A stretch of 33,490 nt of DNA from the NCBI GenBank assembly GCA_947487355.1, contig CANKXC010000004.1, positions 1 through 33,490 of the forward strand, written 5' to 3'. The notes beneath the pieces are model-generated. The model had not been told where the DNA came from. It worked only from the letters and a program-made list of their open reading frames with translations, and did no database searches. Shown here in pieces: positions 21,294-29,658 of the stretch. Each line of letters opens with the position of its first letter. Position 1 is the stretch's first letter. The position numbers and the translations under genes were made by a program. This DNA comes from Comamonadaceae bacterium (GTDB lineage: Bacteria; Pseudomonadota; Gammaproteobacteria; Burkholderiales; Burkholderiaceae_C).

Positions 21294-22760
21294 CTATAGG
21301 CGAGTCTTGATATATTTTGCTTCTAAATAGTCGCGCAGGCCCAGTGAGCCCCCTTCACGTCCCATTCCGCTGTCCTTCACGCCTCCAAACGGCATCTCAG
21401 CACTGGCAATAGCGAGCTCATTGATACCGACCATGCCGGCCTCGATGGCTTCGCTGGCCATGGTGGCGGTTTTAAGCGAACGCGTGAACAAGTAAGACGC
21501 AAGGCCATAGGGCGTGGCGTTGGCAAGTGAAATGGCCTCGTCAAAGTTGCTAAAAGGCGCAATCGGCGCGACTGGCGCAAAGGGCTCGTCGTGCATGATT
21601 CGCGCAGACTGTGGCACATCGGCCAGCGCAGTGGGCGATAAGTAGTAACCCTTGGTTCCAAGGCCTTCTGGACGGGCTCCGCCAGCAATCAAGCGAGCAC
21701 CATGATCGAGGGCATCGGCAATCAAGGACTGTGCGTGCAACAAACCACGGCGATTGGCCATGGGCCCGACGTCTGTATCCGCGGCCAAACCCGGTCCGAC
21801 TTTTAGAGAGCGAGCGATCTCACCAAATTTATCGACAAAGCGTGCATACACACTTTCATGGACAAAAAAGCGCGATGGCGATGCACACACTTGACCGCAA
21901 TTGCGGTACTTGAAGCGCGCACATTGCTCAGCAGCAGCCTCGACATCTGCATCTTCAAAAATCAAAACAGGCGCGTGACCGCCCAGTTCCATTGAGACTC
22001 GCTTGATGCCTTCGGCTGCCAAGTGAAGCATCTTGCGCCCCACTGAGGTAGATCCAGTCAATGTGATTTTTGAAATCTTTGGAGAACCAACCAAAACTTC
22101 AGAAATAAATCCGGAATCGCCAGTGACAAGATTGACAGTTCCAGCGGGCATGCCGGCATCGTGCAAAGCTTGAATGACTGCCATGCAACTTCCCGCGGCT
22201 TCGCTGGCTGGTTTGACCACCACACAACAGCCAGCACCCAAAGCTGCCGCAATTTTGCGAGAAGGCAACAAAGCTGGAAAGTTCCAAGCAGAAAAAGCCG
22301 CCACCACACCAACAGGCTCATACCGAACTTGCATGCGCACCTCAGGCACTCTCGCTTGAAAGGTGTGGCCGTAAATACGCTGTGTTTCGCCTGCATACCA
22401 ATCAAATTGGTCGGCTGCGTCATTGAGTTCACCTCGAGACTGCGCAAGTGGCTTGCCTGTCTCAGATGACATTAAGCGCGCATTTTCTTCGATGCGCTCA
22501 CGCATGATTGAAGCCGTGCGATGCAAAAGCACCGACCTCTCCCATGGGGATGTATGACGCCATGTTCGAAAAGCAGCATCGGCGGCGTTAACCGCCTCTT
22601 CGATGTCAAGACGAGTGGCCACTGGAATGTGGCCAATCACTTCTTCGTTGGTTGGGTCAATGACCTCTCGCGTTTCGCCACCGGTGGCCGCGCGCCAATG
22701 ACCATTGATGAAAAGGCCGTAGCCACTGTATAAACCTAGATCGTCGCGATTCATAGTCAT
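21294..22760 (-). CDS. NAD(P)-dependent aldehyde dehydrogenase (succinate-semialdehyde / alpha-ketoglutarate-semialdehyde dehydrogenase-like)
   Basis: FSAWNFPALLPSRKIAAALGAGCCVVVKPASE, ELGGHAPVLIFEDAD, NCGQVCASPSRFFVHE, FGGVKDSGMGREGG. Confidence 0.92.
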   Translation of the reverse strand: MTMNRDDLGLYSGYGLFINGHWRAATGGETREVIDPTNEEVIGHIPVATRLDIEEAVNAADAAFRTWRHTSPWERSVLLHRTASIMRERIEENARLMSSETGKPLAQSRGELNDAADQFDWYAGETQRIYGHTFQARVPEVRMQVRYEPVGVVAAFSAWNFPALLPSRKIAAALGAGCCVVVKPASEAAGSCMAVIQALHDAGMPAGTVNLVTGDSGFISEVLVGSPKISKITLTGSTSVGRKMLHLAAEGIKRVSMELGGHAPVLIFEDADVEAAAEQCARFKYRNCGQVCASPSRFFVHESVYARFVDKFGEIARSLKVGPGLAADTDVGPMANRRGLLHAQSLIADALDHGARLIAGGARPEGLGTKGYYLSPTALADVPQSARIMHDEPFAPVAPIAPFSNFDEAISLANATPYGLASYLFTRSLKTATMASEAIEAGMVGINELAIASAEMPFGGVKDSGMGREGGSLGLRDYLEAKYIKTRL

Positions 22761-22778
22761 TGAATTTGAAATAATTTG

Positions 22779-24692
22779 TTAAACAAGGCTAGACAGGTAA
22801 CGTTGTTGGACGTCATCGCACCAGTTACCAACGTTCCAAGAACCGTAAGCACCTAAGCCGCCCTCAGGGCGCTCGCCTGCATACACAGGCACATGAACCA
22901 CTGACAACCCAGAATGTGAATGCGCACGCTTTAGGGCATCGCGCAGAGAAGCTGTATCTTCACCACCCCAAAGAGCTTGAACGCCTTTCACACTGCCTGC
23001 CAATTGAACATAATCGACGGCAACTGCATCGTTGGTCCGGAAGTCTCGTCCGTACTGTGCATGCTGAAGGCTAGATATAGCAGCCATACGTCGATTGTCA
23101 AAAATAACGATGGTGCCACGCGCTTGATGTTCTATGGCACTGATGAGTGCCTGTGGGTTCATCATGAATGAACCGTCACCCGTGAATGCAATGGGGTATT
23201 GCTGCGTACTTGCCATGCCGGCAGCAGTGACTGCACAGGTGGCAAAACCCATGTACGAGGCGCCTGATTCTGTGTAAGTCTGTCCAGTTGAATCATCCTC
23301 GACCGTTTGGAAGCCATTGGCCTGCACATCGCCTGCATCAAAGAATTTGATAGCGTGGACTTCATTTGCAAAATCGCAAACGACTTTAATGGCGGCGGGC
23401 TGTGTCAAAACATTCCGTTGCCAGACCTCATCAAAAAGCGGCGGCGTGGACTGTCGCTGATGTAAAAAACTTTTCCAAGCAGCCTTGCTTGCGGCACATG
23501 AATCCAACCAAACAGAACGTTGCTGTGCCTGTTCATCGGGCATCGCTTGGAGCACAGACAATAGTTGTTCAACAACGGCACCGATATCCCCTTGCAAAGG
23601 GATGGTCCGGTTGTAATGCGTCAAGTCGGACAAGTCGGCGTTGATGTTAATTACCTGTTCGACCAAAGGATAGCCGACACCCGAGCAGTCACTTTGACAG
23701 ACAGCACGCGTACCAATAGCCACAAGCAATGTTGCATTGGTCATGGCGTGATTGCCACTGATGGAGCCCTTGCTGCCGCCAACATGCATGTATTGAGGGT
23801 GCGCATCGGGCAAGACCCCCGTGGAGCCTGGCGACGCCACAACTGCAGCGCCGCATCGCTCTGCTAATTCACGCAAAGGACCTGCAAAGGGCCTACCGCC
23901 TCCGCCAACCTTGAAGACAATGCGCGAGTGACCTCGCAAAGCTTCTGCCGCCTTTTTGAGAACCGCCATGTCAGCAACTGCTGTTGGTGTGTTTTGCAGC
24001 GCTTCTGGTAGGGCTTCCAAATTCAGCCCATCGATCACTTGAGGCTGGGTGTTGATTGGCAACATCAAATAAAAAGGACCCGGCTTCACTGGGTGGTTAA
24101 CGCATTGCGTGCCTCGACGCAGTGCATCTCGAAGTGCCTCTGGTGTGTGCAACACATAAGATTGCCCCATCAGAGCAGTCATTTGACCGTACAACTGCTG
24201 CTGCTGCTTGGGAATCTGCTGCATGTTATAGCCTTCACCCCAGGTGGTTTCATCGCCATAAATATGATACAGACCAACACCATTGCAAGCTGCCGCCAAG
24301 GATCCAGCCATGGCCTGAAGCGCACCCGGACCAATAGAGGTTACGACTGCGCAAGGCTCCTTCCATGCCCAGGCCAGAGCCGTTCCGGCATGGGCCATTT
24401 CAACTTCGTTGCGAAAGTTAAAAACCTTCGTCACGCCAGCCTCTGTGTAAACGCGAAGTACCTCGCCAAGATCGGTTGAGCCGTGCCCGAAAATAGCCAA
24501 GTATTTGCTGACACCTTGCTTGAGCAGACCCAACACCAATGCTTCAGAAAGTGTGATGTTGAGCTGCTTGGGCAATGCGCCTGAAGCTAAAGCCTGATTC
24601 AGACCACCACTGCTTGCGATAACTTTTGCCCTAGCTTCTAAGCCCTGAGTTCCTAACAGCATGACGGAAGGTATTTCAACTTGTTTGTTCAT
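22779..24692 (-). CDS. thiamine-diphosphate-dependent enzyme, IolD / acetolactate synthase-like
   Basis: FGHGSTDLGEVLR, NFRNEVEMAHAGTALAWA (catalytic Glu region), GDGSFMMNPQALISAIEHQARGTIVIFDN (ThDP motif). 637 aa, long for acetolactate synthase but similar to IolD. Confidence 0.85.
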   Translation of the reverse strand: MNKQVEIPSVMLLGTQGLEARAKVIASSGGLNQALASGALPKQLNITLSEALVLGLLKQGVSKYLAIFGHGSTDLGEVLRVYTEAGVTKVFNFRNEVEMAHAGTALAWAWKEPCAVVTSIGPGALQAMAGSLAAACNGVGLYHIYGDETTWGEGYNMQQIPKQQQQLYGQMTALMGQSYVLHTPEALRDALRRGTQCVNHPVKPGPFYLMLPINTQPQVIDGLNLEALPEALQNTPTAVADMAVLKKAAEALRGHSRIVFKVGGGGRPFAGPLRELAERCGAAVVASPGSTGVLPDAHPQYMHVGGSKGSISGNHAMTNATLLVAIGTRAVCQSDCSGVGYPLVEQVININADLSDLTHYNRTIPLQGDIGAVVEQLLSVLQAMPDEQAQQRSVWLDSCAASKAAWKSFLHQRQSTPPLFDEVWQRNVLTQPAAIKVVCDFANEVHAIKFFDAGDVQANGFQTVEDDSTGQTYTESGASYMGFATCAVTAAGMASTQQYPIAFTGDGSFMMNPQALISAIEHQARGTIVIFDNRRMAAISSLQHAQYGRDFRTNDAVAVDYVQLAGSVKGVQALWGGEDTASLRDALKRAHSHSGLSVVHVPVYAGERPEGGLGAYGSWNVGNWCDDVQQRYLSSLV

Positions 24693-24705
24693 TGACTTGA
24701 ATTGA

Positions 24706-25686
24706 TTATTTGATATTCAGACCGGCTCGCTCAATCAGTCTGCCCAACATGACGTCGTCCTTGGCAATCAGTGGGCCGAATTCATTGGCGGGCATGAATG
24801 CTGGGACAAAGCCCATCTTGACGCCCTGCGCCTTGAATTCCGGACTTGTCACAGCCTCCTGTAAAGCCTTCTCGAGTCGAGAAACGATGGCTGGCGGCGT
24901 TCCCTTGGGTGACGCAATACCACGCCACATTTCGCCGTTGTAAGCCATGCCTGCCTCTGCCGTGGTAGGTACCGATGGGAATGCTGGTTCGCGTGACGAA
25001 GCCAATACACCCACAATGCGCAATGTGCCTGCACTGACATGCGATGTCAGCGCAGATGGCACCGACACAACAGCATCAATTTGGCCGCCAAGCAAGCTTG
25101 TGACGACTTGCGATGCACCAAAAGGTACATGCATGACATCGGCATTAATTTCTTTAAAAAATGCCACAGATGAGATGTGTGTATGACTACCAATACCAGA
25201 ATTGCCAATAGAAACTACGCCTGGACGCTTTTTGACATCATCCACCATGGCCTTCAGATCTTTCCAAGGCGCATTGGCCCTGACAGCAATGACTGGGTTT
25301 TCAACCGTCACTCGGGCAATAGGATCAAACGCGCGGTAGTCAAAGGGAATCAAGCCAGAGTAGAAAACAGTGCTGATCGATGTTGAATTAAATACCAAGG
25401 TATAGCCGTCAGCTGGCTTCTGTTGTGCGTACTTATAACCAATGGAGCCACCACCACCTGGCTTGTTAACGACCACAATCTGCTGGCCAAGTTTTTTAGT
25501 CATTTGTTCTGCCAACACACGCGCCGTAACATCAGCTGCTGAGCCCGCTGGAAATAGGACAACTAACTCAACAGGCTTTGCTGGAAAGTTTTGCGCAAAG
25601 GCCGCACCCGTTGCGAAGGCGCTGACTGTTGCAAGCATTCCTACCAGGATAGAGCGGCGTAAATTGGTTTGATTTTGATTCGTCAT
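24706..25686 (-). CDS. tripartite tricarboxylate transporter substrate-binding protein (Bug/TctC family)
   Basis: Signal peptide; NFPAKPVELVVLFPAGSAADVTARVLAEQMTKKLGQQIVVVNKPGGGGSIGYKYAQQKPADGYTL is diagnostic. Confidence 0.95.
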   Translation of the reverse strand: MTNQNQTNLRRSILVGMLATVSAFATGAAFAQNFPAKPVELVVLFPAGSAADVTARVLAEQMTKKLGQQIVVVNKPGGGGSIGYKYAQQKPADGYTLVFNSTSISTVFYSGLIPFDYRAFDPIARVTVENPVIAVRANAPWKDLKAMVDDVKKRPGVVSIGNSGIGSHTHISSVAFFKEINADVMHVPFGASQVVTSLLGGQIDAVVSVPSALTSHVSAGTLRIVGVLASSREPAFPSVPTTAEAGMAYNGEMWRGIASPKGTPPAIVSRLEKALQEAVTSPEFKAQGVKMGFVPAFMPANEFGPLIAKDDVMLGRLIERAGLNIK

Positions 25687-25763
25687 TTTTGTCTCCGTTA
25701 TTAAAAAGGTTTGGTGTATTCATCTTTGAAATAAAGACACCGCATAAAAACTGACTGATTTTT

Positions 25764-26795
25764 TTAGTTGATGGTCTCTTCAATTGGCGTTGTGACAGCC
25801 TTTGCAACTGAGCGCTTGGCAATCAATGCCTCCATCACGCGCTCAGGTGTTGCGGGGAGCCGAGTCATGCGAACGCCAACAGCGTCGTAGATGGCATTGA
25901 TAATTGCAGCCGCTGTGGGCGTGATGGCTGGCTCCCCAATTCCTTTCACACCAAGTGGTGTCTTTGGATCTGGTTCGGTCAGCAATACTGATGTGACATG
26001 TGGAATGTCCAAAGCGGTAGGCAATATGTATTTGGCAAAGCCAGGGGTGGTTGTTTCGCCATTGACCTGAACATACTCTTCCATCAGTGCATGTCCCAAT
26101 CCCATAATGACTGAGCCTTCAATTTGGCCTTCGACTTGCTGTGGATTGATGACTCGACCCACATCATGCGCTGCCCAAACACCCAAGACTTGCACTTCAC
26201 CCGTGTCGTCATCCACTTCAACCTCTGCCACCTGTGCGCCAAAAACATAGCTCTGCCATGGTGTTGCTTCGCCAGTTTCCGGATGAAGCGAGGTATGCGC
26301 TGAGGTAAAGAGTCCGCTACCGACGATCACAATGCCACGCTCTTTTTTCAAAACGTGAACAGCATGTTCCATGCTCATGCGTTTACTGGCTGAACCCTCA
26401 ACCCAGACTTGACCTGAAAATGCTTTCACGCTTTCGGGGCTGACACCCCAGTAAGCGCCCATCGCAACACGAAAGCGTCCAAAGGCTTCACGGCAACCTA
26501 CAGCAACTGCATTGCCAATCATGTAGGTCATGCGTGTTGCACCTGCGTGCGCTGCTTCTGGTACACGCGCAGTGTCGTTGTCGCCCAAGACGATGTCTTC
26601 AGGTCGAACACCCATTTCCTGTGCTGCAATCTGGCAGAGACCCGTCAATACACCTTCACCGATCTCAGTGACGCCAGTGGCAATTTTGACAGTGCCACCA
26701 TCGTCGAGCTCAACCCAAACAGCAGCTCGGTCCATCGCTGCTGTACGGGCGATACCGTACCAACCACAGGCTACACCTCTTCCTCTGTTTTTCAT
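25764..26795 (-). CDS. molybdenum hydroxylase, C-terminal Moco-binding half (MoCoBD_2-like) as a separate polypeptide
   Basis: MKNRGRGVACGWYGIARTA, GVTEIGEGVLTGLCQIAAQEMGV, VNPQQVEGQIEGSVIMGLGHALMEEY-like block, GVKGIGEPAITPTAAAIINAIYDAVG (catalytic Glu region). ATGA overlap with upstream ORF; AAGGAG at 26803-26808. Confidence 0.9.
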   Translation of the reverse strand: MKNRGRGVACGWYGIARTAAMDRAAVWVELDDGGTVKIATGVTEIGEGVLTGLCQIAAQEMGVRPEDIVLGDNDTARVPEAAHAGATRMTYMIGNAVAVGCREAFGRFRVAMGAYWGVSPESVKAFSGQVWVEGSASKRMSMEHAVHVLKKERGIVIVGSGLFTSAHTSLHPETGEATPWQSYVFGAQVAEVEVDDDTGEVQVLGVWAAHDVGRVINPQQVEGQIEGSVIMGLGHALMEEYVQVNGETTTPGFAKYILPTALDIPHVTSVLLTEPDPKTPLGVKGIGEPAITPTAAAIINAIYDAVGVRMTRLPATPERVMEALIAKRSVAKAVTTPIEETIN

Positions 26796-28744
26796 GCCAT
26801 GTCTCCTTGATTGTGATGAGCCTCTGAGGTCAGCGGAACACTGGGTTTGGTTTTGCCACCAATTAAATAGAACTCACGCGAACCTTCATAATTGAAATCG
26901 CTTCGCATGGGCTGACCCTGTCCTTGACGGTAAGGCACGCCGGGTTCCCAGCCGGCAGCTTTGATGGCTGCTTCTAGACATTCGACAGCCAGTACGCGAT
27001 CGAGTTGTTGCCGAGTGTGCGTCGTTGCACCGTCGCGCATCAAATTGATACGGCGCAAGGCAACGGGATCCATGCCGAGTTTTTGCGCGCAAAGGTCCAA
27101 GTGACATTCGGTGGCAAACTCAGATTGAAAAGCACCAAAAGCACGGAAGGCACCGCTAGGCGTGTTGTTGGTGTAGACACCAATGGAGTCGACCCACACA
27201 TTGGGTACTGCGTAGGGCCCAGGACCCAATATGGCCGACTTGTTCATCACGCCAGGCGTAGACAATGCGTAGGCACCACCATCGCTGACCATGACCATCT
27301 TTGTGGCAACAATGCGTCCATCGCGCTGAAGGCCCATCGTGTAACGGATGTTGAAGGGGTGCCTCTTAGCGCTGACCTTGATACTTTCTTCGCGCGTAAA
27401 GACATAACGAACTGGACGACGAGTTTTAATAGCCGCCAGCGCCAAAATGCCTTGATAAATCATGTCTTCTTTACCGCCGAAGCCACCTCCCACGGTACTC
27501 ATGATCATGCGTACTTTGTTGATGGGACGCCCCAAAATGCGAGCCAACATGTGCCTGTGGTGGGTAATGTTTTGGCTAGGCGACTGTACCGTCACACAAC
27601 CATCAGCTTCTAAGTAAGCCAAGCCAGCTTCAGGTTCAAGGTAAGCATGCTCGATGGATTGGGTGTTGTAGGTTTGCTCAACAATGATGTCCGCTTGTGC
27701 CAACGCAGCATCGACGTCTCCCTTACGGATACGCGTGTGCTTGCAAATATTATTTTGCGCAAAAGAATGCAGTTGAACAGCACCATCTTTCATGGCTTCG
27801 TGAGGGTCAAATAAGCTGGGAAGTTCTTCGTACTCAACGTGAATCAAAGCCAAAGCAGCGCGGGCAATGTCCAAAGTTTCAGCCGCTACGGCTACGACAG
27901 CCTCGCCTACATATCTGACGACATCTCGGGCCAATGTTGGTTGGTCTTCGATAAAGACTCCGAAGTTGTCAACCCCTGGCACATCATCACAAGTTAGTAC
28001 ACATTCAACACCTGGCAGCGAACGTGCCAAGTCTGTATCAATGCGGACAATGCGTGCATGCGGATGAGGGCTGCGAAGCACCTGCATGTGCAGCATATTG
28101 GGCATGAACATATCTGCCGCATATTTGATTGCGCCAGTGACTTTCGCGGGAGAGTCCAAGCGACGCGTACGCTGACCAATAAAACTGTCAGTCGCTAGAT
28201 CTTCATCAAGTGCACTGTGAGGTTTTGTGCCATTTTGGACATCACGCGCCAGTTCTACTGCATCAATAATTTTTTGATAACCCGTACATCTGCAGATGTT
28301 CCCGCCCAAGCCTTCTTTGATATCGTCTCGGCTGGCGTCTGGGTTTCTTCGCAAGGTGGAAGTGGCAGCCATCACCATGCCTGGAATGCAATAGCCGCAT
28401 TGACTTGCACCGCATTTATTGAATGCTTGTTGCAACAGCGACATGCCTGAATCACGGTCCAAATCGTCAATGGTCTCAACCGAGCAACCATTGATTTTCT
28501 GAACGGGTGAAAGGCAGCTCTTGATTAATTTACCATCCACAAACATGGAACAAGTGCCACACTCACCAGCACCGCAACCCTCTTTGTTTCCCGTCAACTT
28601 GAGCTCTTCACGTACAAAGTCAATCACACGGTAATGATTGGGTACAGTGCGCTTAACTTTTCGGCCGTTGACCGTTGCGCTAATTTCTGTCGTGGGATGG
28701 CAGCCTTGCGCCAAAGATCCATCTGATAAAAGCGTATCAGACAT
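26792..28744 (-). CDS. molybdenum hydroxylase, [2Fe-2S] subunit fused to the N-terminal Moco-binding half
   Basis: ORF 26792..28792; likely start 28744 (MSDTLLSDG...). N-terminus GCGAGECGTCSMFVDG, CGASQCGYCIPGMVM, GNICRCTGY; then SFIGQRTRRLDSPAKVTGAIKYAAD, GGGFGGKEDMIYQGILALAA, GAFRAFGAFQSEFA. Confidence 0.92.
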   Translation of the reverse strand: MSDTLLSDGSLAQGCHPTTEISATVNGRKVKRTVPNHYRVIDFVREELKLTGNKEGCGAGECGTCSMFVDGKLIKSCLSPVQKINGCSVETIDDLDRDSGMSLLQQAFNKCGASQCGYCIPGMVMAATSTLRRNPDASRDDIKEGLGGNICRCTGYQKIIDAVELARDVQNGTKPHSALDEDLATDSFIGQRTRRLDSPAKVTGAIKYAADMFMPNMLHMQVLRSPHPHARIVRIDTDLARSLPGVECVLTCDDVPGVDNFGVFIEDQPTLARDVVRYVGEAVVAVAAETLDIARAALALIHVEYEELPSLFDPHEAMKDGAVQLHSFAQNNICKHTRIRKGDVDAALAQADIIVEQTYNTQSIEHAYLEPEAGLAYLEADGCVTVQSPSQNITHHRHMLARILGRPINKVRMIMSTVGGGFGGKEDMIYQGILALAAIKTRRPVRYVFTREESIKVSAKRHPFNIRYTMGLQRDGRIVATKMVMVSDGGAYALSTPGVMNKSAILGPGPYAVPNVWVDSIGVYTNNTPSGAFRAFGAFQSEFATECHLDLCAQKLGMDPVALRRINLMRDGATTHTRQQLDRVLAVECLEAAIKAAGWEPGVPYRQGQGQPMRSDFNYEGSREFYLIGGKTKPSVPLTSEAHHNQGDMA

Positions 28745-29645
28745 AGTGTGACTCCTTTGGTAAACGAGGCAATTCGAGCCCAGCGTGCGCAATGGCAGTC
28801 ACCAGCGATCGCTCAACGAAATTACTCAAAACTTCTCTCCTGTAACTTTGTCGGCTGCGAGAGCGAACACGATCAGCAACTCGAATCGATGCATCACGCA
28901 GGGCTAACGGCGTCGGTTTGATACCTGTCAGCAGGTCTTCAATGTCAGAGAGGCGTTCAGGTACTGGGCCAACAGCACCAATGGCAATGCGCAAATCCTC
29001 AATCCGCTTGTCCGCATCAAGGCGAACTAGCGTTGCCAGGCAAACTGTGGATATTGCAAGCGAGCGACGATGGCCTACCTTCTCGAAAGAAACGCCATGT
29101 TGGGGTAAAGCATCAAACTCTAGCCGCACCAGAATTTCTTCTGGCTGCAGCAGAGTTTTACTTGGCCCAAGAATGAACTCGGAAAGCGGTACTGAGCGCT
29201 CAAGAATACGACCTGATTCGCGACGTGCGATCGTGACGTGTGTATTGAGCGCCAGCAAGGCCGGTTGAGTATCGCCAGCCGGCGAAGCATTGACCAAATT
29301 ACCGCCAACTGTGGCTTGCTCACGAATTTGATCGTCCGCAAACCAAAGTGCGCAGGAGCCCAACACCGGTGCTTGCTGCTGCAAAAGCGGATGCAACTGC
29401 AACGCAGAGATGGGCGTCGTTGCCCCAAGGCGAATTCGTGCGCCTTGTTGGGATATTCCGCTCAAATCAGCTATCCGGCTGATGTCAATCACAGCTGGCA
29501 GGTGAACATCGCCAGCCCGGCCCTCTCGGGCCCAGGGCAATAGGTCTGTGGCACCAGCCAACAAGCGAGCAGCCGGTATTCGATGCAACATGTCAAATGC
29601 ATCATCGAGCGACTCTGGCGTTAAGTATTGGTCAAATGTAAGCAC
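28737..29645 (-). CDS. molybdenum hydroxylase FAD-binding subunit (CoxM/XdhB type)
   Basis: ARLLAGATDLLPWAREG, IRLGATTPISALQLHPLLQQQ, REQATVGGNLVNASPAGDTQPALLAL. Stop overlaps next start by 8 nt. Confidence 0.94.
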   Translation of the reverse strand: MLTFDQYLTPESLDDAFDMLHRIPAARLLAGATDLLPWAREGRAGDVHLPAVIDISRIADLSGISQQGARIRLGATTPISALQLHPLLQQQAPVLGSCALWFADDQIREQATVGGNLVNASPAGDTQPALLALNTHVTIARRESGRILERSVPLSEFILGPSKTLLQPEEILVRLEFDALPQHGVSFEKVGHRRSLAISTVCLATLVRLDADKRIEDLRIAIGAVGPVPERLSDIEDLLTGIKPTPLALRDASIRVADRVRSRSRQSYRREVLSNFVERSLVTAIAHAGLELPRLPKESHYV

Positions 29646-29658
29646 GGTTAACCTTGAT

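Noticed and set aside
26780-26800. Programmed -1 frameshift at GAAAAAC near the junction
   Set aside because: The A-run follows the TGA stop, and no canonical slippery heptamer is in frame before the stop.
25764-28792. Split Moco subunit as a pseudogene or frameshift
   Set aside because: Both halves are intact with conserved motifs, and the junction has a start codon with a good Shine-Dalgarno. Sequencing error remains possible and is listed as a check.
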